Below, piece by piece: positions 7,184 to 16,507 of a DNA stretch of 64,000 nt. The DNA comes from Seonamhaeicola sp. S2-3 (GTDB taxonomy: Bacteria > Bacteroidota > Bacteroidia > Flavobacteriales > Flavobacteriaceae). Location: positions 3,049,001 to 3,113,000 of the forward strand of contig NZ_CP019389.1 of NCBI RefSeq assembly GCF_001971785.1, in the 5' to 3' direction. A program made the position numbers and the translations under genes. The notes under the pieces are model-generated. The model was given only the letters and a program-made list of their open reading frames with translations. It was not told the DNA's origin and made no database searches. Within the stretch, counting starts at the first letter, position 1. The number at the start of each line of letters is the position of its first letter.

Positions 7184-8886
7184 GTGCCTGTTGCACAAGA
7201 CTTGCTAAATATACAGAAATTTCGTATATTTAATAATGCAAGGCACAAAAATATTTCAAGAAAAGCTATTCAATCAATTTAGGCTAAGCGAACGCGTACC
7301 AGAGCACAATTTCTACAGACGATTAAAAGAGGTTCTAGACCTAGAATTTCTATATAAGCTCACGCGCCCATATTATGGGGATAGCGGACAAAAAAGCATC
7401 GACCCTGTTGTATTCTTTAAGCTGTGCCTAGTTGGTTATTTAGAAAATATAACAAGCGACCGCAAGCTCATACCACATTGTAGCATGCGCTTGGATATCC
7501 TGTATTTTTTAGGCTATGATATCGACGAAGAACTACCGTGGCATTCTACTATAAGCCGTACACGCCAACTATTTCCAGAAGCGGTATTTGAATCTGTTTT
7601 CACAAAAATATTTGAGCTATGTGTCTCGGCAGGTATGGTTGCCGGCCATACCCAGACCATAGATTCCGCACCTGTAAAGGCCAATGCTTCTATGGATACT
7701 TTAGAACTGAAAGTACCAGAAGAGGATTTAGAAGGGCATCTTCGGGAAATTCGTAACATCAGCCATCGAGATAAACAGAAGCCCTTAAGGCAATCTAAAG
7801 CAAACAAGGCCGATAAAGCACAGCAAACCTTATCGGCTTCTACGAAAGAATTACAAGCCATAAAAAGCCGTAATGCCAAATGGGCAAAGGATCAAGATGC
7901 CCGTCCAGGAGCTGGTGCCAAAGGCAGTCGCTATACCAGTAACAAGACCCATTACAGTCCCACCGATCCGGATGCGCGCATCAGTGTAAAACCGGGAAAG
8001 GCAAGAAAACTCAATTACCTTAGCCAGCTTACAGTAGATACGGCAAACCATGTGATAAGCGATATAAAAGCGTACCATGCCGATGGCAAAGACAGTCAGC
8101 ATTTACCAGATATCGTTAAGCGGGTAAAACAACGGCTTTGGAAAACGGCACTGGTTTGGGAAAATTGTGTGGCTGACACGGGCTATAGCAGCGGCGAGAA
8201 TTATGCCTTTCTAGAGGCAATAGGCCTAAAAAGTTTTATACCCGCCCACGGCACTTATAAGGGCGGTCCGGATGGATTTACCTATCACGAAAAGGAAGAT
8301 TATTATACATGTCCTCAAGGCCAAATCATCCCCTTTAAAAAAGTGTTTATAGAAAAAAAGAACAACACCAAGAAGAAGGAATACCGCGGCTCAAAACCGT
8401 TGTGTTTGGACTGTCCAGTACGCACTGCATGCCTAGGGAAAACGGCACAGGAAAAGAAGTTTACCGTTACCTATTACCGCTCGGAATATGAGCGTAACAT
8501 AGCCCGGGTAGAAAGCAGCCAAGGGCGTTATATGAAAGGAAAACGGCAGAGCACCGTAGAACCTGTATTTGGTACGCTCACACAATTTATGGGCCTAAGA
8601 AAAGTGAATACCATTGGAATTGAGCAGGCCAATAAATGCATGCAACTTTCTGCCATAGCCTACAACCTTAAAAAATATATGAAATTTATAGAAAAACGTA
8701 CTAAAAGCGGAGCAGGGGCACAGGCGCTTTATTTTAGTCTCAAAAATACCTTTTACAACCTTATAAACATGCTTTTAAAGCCTTTTAAAACACCAGGATT
8801 TTTAAGTCTATAAAAACAGAAACCGCCTTTAAAGACGGTTTCTAATTATAATTTTAGGATTCATTATGGGCTTGTGCAACGGTTAC
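7184..8886 (+). mobile_element. IS1182-like insertion sequence, copy 3, with 4-bp target duplication
   Basis: A 1703-bp complete element with ends GTGCCTGTTGCACAAG and CTTGTGCAACGGTTAC (inverted). CGGT is duplicated at 7180-7183 and 8887-8890. This shows a clean insertion into the C18 palindrome immediately before GTT, and fixes the element ends for all copies. Confidence 0.95.
7236..8813 (+). CDS. IS1182-family transposase (copy 3)
   Basis: 525 residues, identical in protein sequence to copy 2. The reading frame and catalytic motifs are intact, so it is potentially active. Confidence 0.93.
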   Translation: MQGTKIFQEKLFNQFRLSERVPEHNFYRRLKEVLDLEFLYKLTRPYYGDSGQKSIDPVVFFKLCLVGYLENITSDRKLIPHCSMRLDILYFLGYDIDEELPWHSTISRTRQLFPEAVFESVFTKIFELCVSAGMVAGHTQTIDSAPVKANASMDTLELKVPEEDLEGHLREIRNISHRDKQKPLRQSKANKADKAQQTLSASTKELQAIKSRNAKWAKDQDARPGAGAKGSRYTSNKTHYSPTDPDARISVKPGKARKLNYLSQLTVDTANHVISDIKAYHADGKDSQHLPDIVKRVKQRLWKTALVWENCVADTGYSSGENYAFLEAIGLKSFIPAHGTYKGGPDGFTYHEKEDYYTCPQGQIIPFKKVFIEKKNNTKKKEYRGSKPLCLDCPVRTACLGKTAQEKKFTVTYYRSEYERNIARVESSQGRYMKGKRQSTVEPVFGTLTQFMGLRKVNTIGIEQANKCMQLSAIAYNLKKYMKFIEKRTKSGAGAQALYFSLKNTFYNLINMLLKPFKTPGFLSL

Positions 8887-8907
8887 CGGTGTTGCCACCA
8901 GTTTTTT

Positions 8908-9954
8908 TTATTCATATTGAACTTTCACTCCTTTTTGTTCAAATTTTTTAATTGTTTCTTTTATTTCCAATTCGTTAAAATCATTTTCTCTTATTAACAA
9001 ATAATTCAGTTTAGGCAAAGTCAATAATGTATCAGGAATTGACGTCAAATCATTTCCATTTACTGCAAGACTTTCTAAATTTTTAATTCCGCCAATCCAT
9101 TCAGGAATTGTTTTGATTTCATTATATCCAATTGTCAGTCTTTTAAGTTTCGGAAACTCTAAAACACTTTTAGGGAATACTTTCAGTTTATTAGAATGCA
9201 CATTTAAATACTCAAGATTTCTCAACTTTAAAAGTCCGTTTGGAAGTTTAGTCAAATTCTGATAATTTATTAAAACCTCTTTTTGGTCAAGATAATTTCC
9301 GTTTTCATAACCTACTTTTAGATTGTTTTTAAATTCTTCATTTTTGAGTTTTTCGCAAATTAAATCTCCGATTGAATCTCTGTATCTATAATCAACTTCT
9401 CCCAAGTCGCTTATTGTTCCAACAACGTAATTAAATTTGTAATTTTTTTCTCCGTAACAATTATATTGCTCAAAGTAAGTGGCTGAAAACTTTTCTCCAC
9501 TACCAACTACAGGAAAACTATATCTATGCTTAAATGTTTCCTTTTTTGAAGAAGTTAATAAAATTCCATTTTCGGGAATGAGGATTTTATTATTTGTAAA
9601 ATAATTACTTTCAAGTTTTGGTTGGTTTTCTATTCCGAAAACTATTATAAAACTCTGATTTTTTCCAACAAAAGGTTCATTTTCATTCGTGAAATAAATT
9701 TCACTTCCAACGTCCCAATTTAAATGGTACAAAGTATGGGATAGAACATAAACAAATATTAAAGTCCATTCAATAATTTGTCGGTATTTGACTTTTAATT
9801 TTTTAAGTAAAAAACTTGTTAATACTAAAATTGAATAAATTCCAAACAACCAAAGTATAGCTCCAATTCCCCAAAATCCCATAATAAAGAATATGAAAAT
9901 TCCGAAAAGAAAGACTATAATACTAAACGAATATATTGGATTTCTGATGTTCAT
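8908..9954 (-). CDS. Membrane-anchored leucine-rich-repeat protein (cassette C18)
   Basis: 348 residues. The first ~80 contain three hydrophobic segments (FSIIVFLFGIFIFFIMGF, IGAILWLFGIYSILVLTSFLL, IIEWTLIFVYVLSH). A central soluble part follows, then about four or five LRR units from ~residue 235 (LPNGLLKLRNLEYLNVHSN, FPKLKRLTIGYNEI, IKNLESLAVNGNDL, LPKLNYLLIREND). The repeats probably bind a protein partner. It is the only gene of C18. It starts 8 bases inside the recombining box and runs to the left box. Confidence 0.78.
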   Translation of the reverse strand: MNIRNPIYSFSIIVFLFGIFIFFIMGFWGIGAILWLFGIYSILVLTSFLLKKLKVKYRQIIEWTLIFVYVLSHTLYHLNWDVGSEIYFTNENEPFVGKNQSFIIVFGIENQPKLESNYFTNNKILIPENGILLTSSKKETFKHRYSFPVVGSGEKFSATYFEQYNCYGEKNYKFNYVVGTISDLGEVDYRYRDSIGDLICEKLKNEEFKNNLKVGYENGNYLDQKEVLINYQNLTKLPNGLLKLRNLEYLNVHSNKLKVFPKSVLEFPKLKRLTIGYNEIKTIPEWIGGIKNLESLAVNGNDLTSIPDTLLTLPKLNYLLIRENDFNELEIKETIKKFEQKGVKVQYE

Positions 9955-9961
9955 TCAAATT

Positions 9962-10097
9962 GGTGGCAACGGCCCTGGCTATGGCAAGTGCGGGATTTTG
10001 AAACCGTTTACTTGTCCGCCTACCGTAAATTTATTTATTTGTAATGTCTTCATATTTGAGCATTCAGCCCGCATTTGCTATAGCCGATGTTGTGCGT
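9962..10097 (-). repeat. attC-like palindrome of C17
   Basis: Right box GGTGGCAAC (9962-9970) is complementary to the C18 left box GTTGCCACC (8891). The arms GGCTATGGCAAGTGCGGG and CCCGCATTTGCTATAGCC pair with two G:T wobbles. Left box GTTGTGCGT starts at 10089. Confidence 0.87.
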
Positions 10098-10872
10098 TCG
10101 TGCTTTTATTTTTTATTATCATTTTTAAGTCCGTGTACAAGTAAATTGCAGCTATAGTCATTGCTCCAATTCCTGCCAATGGTGTTTTCCAATTGACCGG
10201 ATTGAAAATTGCATAAAACCCAATACCAATTAGAAACAAACAAAATGGATAAGCAAAAAGTCGAATTATGACCTTTTTAAAAGTCCACTCTTTTTCAGGT
10301 TTCTCGATTTTTTCTTGAATAGGAATACCTTTCTTTACGTCAACAAGGTTTTTGAGAAAAGTGTCAATATTTCTCCTGTTCCAACCAAATGAAGCTACTG
10401 AACTCCATTTGTTCGGGTCGCAAATACTGTTCAATAGAAGTCGGTCTTTGTCTTTTATGATTGTAATCATCTCACCCCAACTACCTGTCCAATTCCAAGG
10501 TCGATATGCTCGGAATATTTGGTCGTTGTTAAATTCGATTTGCCATTCATACTCTTTTGCTGTCCTTTCGATTGCTTCTTGAAATTCATGGTCAGTGTAC
10601 TCAACTTTTACTTCTCTAAATCTTAGTCGTCTTTTCTGAATGAAGTAAAACGCAATTGCAGGAATTATCCATGGCCAAGTTGTCGAAATGAGTTCGTTTG
10701 CAGTTCTCACTCCGTCATAAGTCTCAGTTACATAGATTTCAAATAAACTGAAAAGAGTCAGGCCTGGAATAAACAGAATGAACAACACAATGAAAAAGTG
10801 GTCAAGAGTCTGCCAACGACTTAGTTTCAGTCGTTTTGTTTGTTTCATTATGTCAATCCATTCTTTCTTCAT
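10078..10872 (-). CDS. Membrane protein of unknown function (cassette C17)
   Basis: 264 residues from the ATG at 10872 (a start 12 codons further up is also in frame). There are two hydrophobic hairpins: FFIVLFILFIPGLTLFSLF plus WPWIIPAIAFYFI near the N-terminus, and FAYPFCLFLIGIGFYAIF plus PLAGIGAMTIAAIYLY near the C-terminus. Between them is a soluble domain with YRPWNWTGSWGEMITII. No family recognised. The last ten residues and the stop are encoded within the palindrome, so the gene uses attC sequence as coding sequence. Confidence 0.72.
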   Translation of the reverse strand: MKKEWIDIMKQTKRLKLSRWQTLDHFFIVLFILFIPGLTLFSLFEIYVTETYDGVRTANELISTTWPWIIPAIAFYFIQKRRLRFREVKVEYTDHEFQEAIERTAKEYEWQIEFNNDQIFRAYRPWNWTGSWGEMITIIKDKDRLLLNSICDPNKWSSVASFGWNRRNIDTFLKNLVDVKKGIPIQEKIEKPEKEWTFKKVIIRLFAYPFCLFLIGIGFYAIFNPVNWKTPLAGIGAMTIAAIYLYTDLKMIIKNKSTNAQHRL

Positions 10873-10887
10873 TGGTTTTTTCGCATG

Positions 10888-11016
10888 ACGCACAACGTGT
10901 TTGTACAAGGTTAGTTGCGTGGTTTAAGCACTAAATTTACTAAATAATTACTGACAAAGAAAATCCGAGAGGATTTTCGTAAGTAGGCTAGAAGCAAGCA
11001 ATTAATTTTGTACGGT
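10888..11016 (-). repeat. attC-like palindrome of C16, split by IS copy 4
   Basis: Right box ACGCACAAC (10888-10896) is complementary to the C17 left box GTTGTGCGT. The arm GTACAAGGTTAGTTGC pairs with GCAATTAATTTTGTAC (three wobbles). After the IS the site continues as CAAT and GTTGTACGC (12721-12733). Confidence 0.83.
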
Positions 11017-12720
11017 GTGCCTGTTGCACAAGACTTGCTAAATATACAGAAATTTCGTATATTTAATAATGCAAGGCACAAAAATATTTCAAGAAAAGCT
11101 ATTCAATCAATTTAGGCTAAGCGACCGCGTACCAGAAGAGAATTTCTACCGACGTCTTCGTGGAGCTATCGACCTTAATTTCCTTTACAAAAGGACTCAG
11201 AAATTCTATGGATCAAGCGGACAAAAAAGCATCGACCCTGTTGTATTCTTTAAGCTATGTTTGGTTGGTTATTTAGAAAATATAACAAGCGACCGTAAGC
11301 TTATATCACATTGTAGCATGCGCTTGGATATCTTGTATTTTTTAGGCTATGATATCGACGAAGAATTACCGTGGCATTCTACTATAAGCCGTACACGCCA
11401 ACTATTTCCAGAAGCGGTATTTGAATCTGTTTTCACAAAAATATTTGGGCTATGTGTCTCGGCAGGTATGGTTGCCGGCCATACCCAGACCATAGATTCC
11501 GCCCCTGTAAAGGCCAATGCTTCTATGGATACTTTAGAACTGAAAGTGCCAGAAGAGGATTTAGAAGGGCATCTTCGGGAAATTCGTAACATCAGCCATC
11601 GAGATAAACAGAAGCCCTTAAGGCAATCTAAAGCAAACAAGGCCGATAAAGACCAACAAACCTTATCGGCTTCTACGAAAGAATTACAGGCCATAAAAAG
11701 GCGTAATGCCAAATGGGCAAAGGATCAAGATGCACGTCCAGGAGCTGGTGCTAAAGGCAGTCGCTATACCAGTAACAAGACCCATTACAGTCCCACCGAT
11801 CCGGATGCGCGCATCAGTGTAAAACCGGGAAAGGCAAGAAAACTCAATTACCTTAGTCAACTTACAGTAGATACGGCAAACCATGTGATAAGTGATATAA
11901 GAGCGTACCATGCCGATGGCAAAGACAGTCAGCATTTACCAGATATCGTTAAGCGGGTAAAACAACGGCTTTGGAAAGCGGCACTGGTTTGGGAAAATTG
12001 TGTGGCCGACACGGGCTATAGCAGCGGCGAGAATTATGCCTTTCTAGAGGCAATAGGCCTAAAAAGTTTTATACCCGCTCACGGCACTTATAAGGGCGGT
12101 CCAGAAGGATTTACCTATCACGAAAAGGAAGATTATTATACATGTTCTCAAGGCAAAATCATCCCCTTTAAAAAAGTGTTTATAGAAAAAAAGAACAACA
12201 CCAAGAAGAAGGAATACCGCGGCTCAAAACCGTTGTGTTTGGACTGTCCAGTACGCACTGCATGCCTAGGGAAAACGGCACAGGAAAAGAAGTTTACCGT
12301 TACCTATTACCGCTCGGAATATGAGCGTAACATAGCCCGGGTAGAAAGCAACCAAGGGCGTTATATGAAAGGAAAAAGGCAGAGCACCGTAGAACCTGTA
12401 TTTGGTACGCTCACACAATTTATGGGCCTAAGAAAAGTGAATACCATTGGAATTGAGCAGGCCAATAAATGCATGCAACTTTCTGCCATAGCCTACAACC
12501 TTAAAAAATATATGAAATTTATAGAAAAACGTACTAAAAGCGGAGCAGGGGCACAGACGCTTTATTTTAGTGCCAAAAACACCTTTTACAAGGTTATAAA
12601 CATGCTTTTAAAGCCTTTTAAAACACCAGAGTTTTTAAGTGTATAAAAACAGAAACCGCCTTTAAAAGACGGTTTCTAATTATAATTTTAGGATACATTA
12701 TGGGCTTGTGCAACGGTTAC
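11017..12720 (+). mobile_element. IS1182-like insertion sequence, copy 4 (no target duplication)
   Basis: 1704 bp, with the same ends as copy 3. The flanks CGGT (left) and CAAT (right) differ, so the two sides probably come from different insertion events joined by recombination between IS copies. Confidence 0.93.
11069..12646 (+). CDS. IS1182-family transposase (copy 4)
   Basis: 525 residues, identical to copy 1. The frame and catalytic motifs are intact. Confidence 0.93.
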   Translation: MQGTKIFQEKLFNQFRLSDRVPEENFYRRLRGAIDLNFLYKRTQKFYGSSGQKSIDPVVFFKLCLVGYLENITSDRKLISHCSMRLDILYFLGYDIDEELPWHSTISRTRQLFPEAVFESVFTKIFGLCVSAGMVAGHTQTIDSAPVKANASMDTLELKVPEEDLEGHLREIRNISHRDKQKPLRQSKANKADKDQQTLSASTKELQAIKRRNAKWAKDQDARPGAGAKGSRYTSNKTHYSPTDPDARISVKPGKARKLNYLSQLTVDTANHVISDIRAYHADGKDSQHLPDIVKRVKQRLWKAALVWENCVADTGYSSGENYAFLEAIGLKSFIPAHGTYKGGPEGFTYHEKEDYYTCSQGKIIPFKKVFIEKKNNTKKKEYRGSKPLCLDCPVRTACLGKTAQEKKFTVTYYRSEYERNIARVESNQGRYMKGKRQSTVEPVFGTLTQFMGLRKVNTIGIEQANKCMQLSAIAYNLKKYMKFIEKRTKSGAGAQTLYFSAKNTFYKVINMLLKPFKTPEFLSV

Positions 12721-12863
12721 CAATGTTGTACGCAGGCTATTTTTCCGTTCAGTTTGTCAGTTTGGGGGTACAGCTCTTTGCAACCGCAGGTACGAGGATT
12801 GCAATGTGCTGTGCAAGCGTGGGATTTATTTCTCGACTCATTATATTTATCTTTTAACTTACT

Positions 12864-13055
12864 TCATTTATAATTTAACTCAGTAGATATATATTTTACA
12901 TCATTATAATTATTCTTTACATCACTATAATTATTCTTTACATTATTAAAATATAGTTCAACATTTAGAGAATATAGTTTTGCATTGACAGATTATAATT
13001 CAACATTAGCAAAATATTCATTTATAGTGCTCAAATATTTTTCTACAATAGAATA
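12864..13055 (-). repeat. Degenerate 21-bp tandem repeats (remnant of a heptad-repeat coding tail)
   Basis: About nine consecutive 21-base units share a pattern near ACATnannATAATTATTCTTT; the two best copies differ at one base. Read on the minus strand in frame with the pseudogene stopping at 13056, the units give seven-residue repeats (YSIVEKY LSTINEY, SLNVELY FNNVKNN YSDVKNN) interrupted by one further stop. This looks like a decayed coiled-coil extension. The bases between the IS end (12725) and 12863 hold the C16 left box and nothing else recognised. Confidence 0.6.
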
Positions 13056-13781
13056 TTATACTTTACGGCTGTTGAATTTAATCTTTGATACTTTAGAATA
13101 TTCTTCTGAGGTGGCTCCGTAAATACTCTTTACGTATTTTTTAACGTTTTGGGCAATAGAGTATAAGCCTGTTCCTTCGGCATATAGCATATTGTTTCGT
13201 TCTATGAGTTTTGCGTTTAGTTCAGCTTCGGTTTGGTCTACGGCTTGGGTGGCAGTCATTAAGGATGCGTGATAGGTAGTTAGGTTTGTTAGTTTTAGTT
13301 CTTCCAAATTGGGATTGTAATTAGTAATGGTAGATAATAACTGTAACAAAATTCCAAAGTTATCAGCTTGTTGGGTATATGATTGTCGAGAGGTGGAAAC
13401 CGTATTATTATCTTCTTCGTTTTCTTCAGGTGAGGTTGTTGTACTTTTCTTACCTCCTTGTATTAGTCTGTTTAGAGATTTTGCTTGGTCAAGTGTTCCT
13501 TCTGAAAGACCAAGAATTTCTAAGTGGTTTACAATACGTGTGCAAAGAGGTTTTAAATTTTCGAAAGCTACTTGACGATTGTGAATAGCAGATTTGTTTG
13601 CAGTTCGTTTTTCTTCTACTTCGTCTAATTTTGCCAGTTAGGTAGTGTATAAAGTTTGTAAATTAGCTATTGTTAGGTTTTCTACAGGTGGGTTGTAGTT
13701 GTTATAGACGGTTACTTGCTCAATTAGCTTCTGTAGATTGGCTACGTTTTTGGCGTGTCCGGTTTCATATTGTTTGCTCAT
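13056..13781 (-). pseudogene. Flavobacterial hypothetical protein with in-frame stop (cassette C16)
   Basis: Translation from ATG at 13781 (MSKQYETGHAKNVANLQKL) runs in one frame for 241 residues, apart from a single TAA at codon 48 (13638-13640). The context TT-stop-LAKLDEVEEK suggests a CAA to TAA change. The protein is mostly helical, with two related halves (NLTIANLQTL and ELKLTNLTTY contexts), and resembles a family of unknown function I have seen in flavobacteria. The downstream half (97 residues) is open but lacks the N-terminus. It is last in the minus-strand order of the RiPP cassette and probably not part of peptide production. Confidence 0.75.
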
Positions 13782-13845
13782 GATTTAATTTTTTATTATA
13801 AATAATAACGAGAAATGTTGGTAATTATTACATGAGATAAATTAC

Positions 13846-14238
13846 TTATTGTTTTGTGTAAATTTCTTTCTTAATAACTTCATCTTCATATTTTAAGTAA
13901 AAGGTTTTCTTTTGTAAAACAATTTTAAAGACCTCTCCATCATAATCAATCAAAAAGGTGTCTTTTTCTTTTTTACGCCAAGAACCAGTGTTTTTTCCGT
14001 CCAAAGCACACTTGTTAGATTCGTCAAGATAATAATATTTCTCTGTAAACGTACCGTCTACTAGAAATTCAAACTGATCTTGTTTTTCACAACTGTCTAA
14101 TTCATATTCAATCCCATTTTCAAAACTTCTTGAATATTTCCAAACTCCAATGACTGATTGATCATTAGAGTTTTTGCAACCGTAACAAGTCATTAATAAT
14201 ATAGAAGCGATTACTAAAAAAGAAATTAAGTTTTTCAT
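13846..14238 (-). CDS. Small lipocalin-like lipoprotein, possible immunity factor (cassette C16)
   Basis: 130 residues. A lipoprotein signal peptide ends at a lipobox (LLMTCYGC). Then comes a short beta-rich domain in the style of lipocalin-like lipoproteins (VIGVWKYSRSFENGIEYEL, GTFTEKYYYLDES, GSWRKKEKDTFLIDYDGE). It lies 28 bases downstream of the peptide exporter, in the same direction. By position it could protect the producer from the exported peptide, but that is inference only. Confidence 0.68.
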   Translation of the reverse strand: MKNLISFLVIASILLMTCYGCKNSNDQSVIGVWKYSRSFENGIEYELDSCEKQDQFEFLVDGTFTEKYYYLDESNKCALDGKNTGSWRKKEKDTFLIDYDGEVFKIVLQKKTFYLKYEDEVIKKEIYTKQ

Positions 14239-14266
14239 AATGATGTTTTTTAAAGAATTTAAAATT

Positions 14267-16486
14267 TTAATTACCTAATTCTAGCTGATTTTTAATTAAA
14301 TTGAAATAGTATGATTTGTTTTTTACTAAAGTAATGTGATTTCCTTGCTCAACAACTTTTCCTTTGTTCAATACAATAATTTTATTGGCGTTTTTTACTG
14401 TTGATAACCTGTGAGCTACAACAACAACAGTTTTACCCTTGAAAAAACCTTGTAAGTTATCATGAATTATTTTCTCATTTTCAGCATCCAAAGCACTTGT
14501 TGCTTCATCAAATATGATATACTGTGGATTTTTATAAACAGCGCGAGCGATTAAAATTCTTTGTTTTTGACCACCAGAAATACCATTCCCTGCTACACCA
14601 ATTTTTGTTTGTAACTTTAGAGGTAAGGACTCTATAAAATCTTCTATATTAGCTATTCTTAAGGCTTTTTTTAATTTTTCTTGATTAATGTTTTCGTCCC
14701 CTATGACTATATTTCTTTCTATAGTTTCAGAAAAGATATATCCATCTTGCATTACAATACCGCAGTTTTCACGAATACTTTTGGGAGATAGCTCAATTAT
14801 ATTTTCGCTGTTGAAATATATATTTCCTGCCGTTGGATTGTAAAAGCGTAGTAATAATTTTATTAAGGTAGTTTTTCCGCTTCCACTTGCACCAACTATT
14901 GCTGTAATTTTTCCTTGCGGAATTAAAAAATTAATATCTTTTAAGACAAAAGGAGATTTTGGACCCTCGTATTGAAAGCTAAGATTTTGAATATTAATTC
15001 CATCTTGAGCCGTATTCAATTTATTTACAGATAATGGCTTGATATTTTTATTTGTTACGGTGTTTATCTCTTCAATAGGGTGATTTTGAACTTCATTTAA
15101 TCTCTCTAAACTAAGCTTGGCATCTTGTAAGGAACGAAAGAAACTTACTAATTGATTAACTGGAGAATTCATTTGTCCTATGATGTAGGAAATGGCAAGT
15201 AGCATCCCTAAAGTCATACTACCTTGCACTACATAAGTCGCTGCCAAAAAAGTAACGATAATGTTTTTTAGTTGGTTAAAAAACTCAAAGCCTGAAAGTT
15301 GTATTTGATCTAACTTTAAGATTCTTGTATTAAGTTTGAAGAGTTTTTGTTGGATATGTTCCCACTGATTACGTTTAAAATTTTCAAATTGATTGAGTTT
15401 TATTTCTGTGACTCCATTTAGCATTTCGTAAATTGATTCTTGGTTTTCACTTCGTTGTTGGAAACGGTAATAATCGAGAATCTTTCTTTTTTTCAACCAA
15501 AAGAGTGACCATAAAATCGCTAATGTGGTAAGAGCTACATAAATCAATAGAATTTTAAAGTCATAGTACCATAGTACACAAAAAAACACTGAAAACGTAA
15601 TAATAGAAAAGAACGTAATTAAACTTTGAGAGGTTAAAAATTCCTCTATTCTGTCATTGTCTTGAATCCGTTGCCTAAAATCTCCCATTAATTTTGTATC
15701 GAAAAACTTAATAGGCAGTTGCAGTGTTTTTTTTAAAAAATCTGAAATAATAGTAATACTTATATGAGTTCCTACGTAGAGTGTTAGCCAATTTCTAACA
15801 ATATCAATAACAATCGTGCCAAAAAAAACGGCTAATTGTGCCATTAGAACTATAGAGATAACACTTAGGTTTTTTTGGTTTACACCTTTATCTATTAGTG
15901 CTTCGGTAAGAAATGGAAATATGAGTGTTAGTCCACTGCCTATTAATAAAAACAGGAACATAAAAGCCAACTGTTTTTTATAAGGTTTGAGATACTTAAA
16001 AAGGTATTTTATATTTAATGTGTTTTCATTTTCGGGTGTTTGTTTATAAAATTCTTCGGTAGGGTTTATAAAAAGAGAAATTCCACTATCATTTTCTTGA
16101 AGCCATGATTTTTTAAAACTTTCTTCATTAAGTTTAATAAAACCGTGAGCAGGATCTGCAATATGGTAATAGTGTTTGCTTGAAAAAAGAGAAGTTGATA
16201 TTTTTTGTAATACAACAAAGTGGTTTTGGTTCCAATGTAGTATGCAAGGAAGCTTAAATTCATCTGTTAGCTCTTTTAAATTTAATTTACTTCCTGTAAC
16301 TTCAAAACCTATTTTTTCTAAAGCCTGACTAATACCCAATAAAGAAACACCCTCACGAGAAATATAACTAAGATTGCGTAAAAACTGTAGCGAATAGTTT
16401 CTGCCAAAATAACTTGCAATCATTTTTATACAAGTAGGACCACAATCCATAGTGTCGTATTGAATTGACAAAGTTATTTTTTTCAT
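14267..16486 (-). CDS. Peptidase-containing ABC exporter (C39 type) of the RiPP cluster (cassette C16)
   Basis: 739 residues. An N-terminal C39 peptidase has Cys15 in DCGPTC, His89 in NQNHFVVL and Asp111 in ADPAHG. Six membrane segments follow (~170-440), then a nucleotide-binding domain with Walker A GASGSGKTTL, signature SGGQKQRI and Walker B YIIFDEATSALD. Such transporters cut leader peptides after a double glycine and export the core. The precursor at 20541 has exactly such a GG site. The gene lies 21 bases downstream of the outer-membrane protein gene, in an operon-like row. Confidence 0.93.
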   Translation of the reverse strand: MKKITLSIQYDTMDCGPTCIKMIASYFGRNYSLQFLRNLSYISREGVSLLGISQALEKIGFEVTGSKLNLKELTDEFKLPCILHWNQNHFVVLQKISTSLFSSKHYYHIADPAHGFIKLNEESFKKSWLQENDSGISLFINPTEEFYKQTPENENTLNIKYLFKYLKPYKKQLAFMFLFLLIGSGLTLIFPFLTEALIDKGVNQKNLSVISIVLMAQLAVFFGTIVIDIVRNWLTLYVGTHISITIISDFLKKTLQLPIKFFDTKLMGDFRQRIQDNDRIEEFLTSQSLITFFSIITFSVFFCVLWYYDFKILLIYVALTTLAILWSLFWLKKRKILDYYRFQQRSENQESIYEMLNGVTEIKLNQFENFKRNQWEHIQQKLFKLNTRILKLDQIQLSGFEFFNQLKNIIVTFLAATYVVQGSMTLGMLLAISYIIGQMNSPVNQLVSFFRSLQDAKLSLERLNEVQNHPIEEINTVTNKNIKPLSVNKLNTAQDGINIQNLSFQYEGPKSPFVLKDINFLIPQGKITAIVGASGSGKTTLIKLLLRFYNPTAGNIYFNSENIIELSPKSIRENCGIVMQDGYIFSETIERNIVIGDENINQEKLKKALRIANIEDFIESLPLKLQTKIGVAGNGISGGQKQRILIARAVYKNPQYIIFDEATSALDAENEKIIHDNLQGFFKGKTVVVVAHRLSTVKNANKIIVLNKGKVVEQGNHITLVKNKSYYFNLIKNQLELGN

Positions 16487-16507
16487 TTTTTAGGATCTGA
16501 TTATAAT

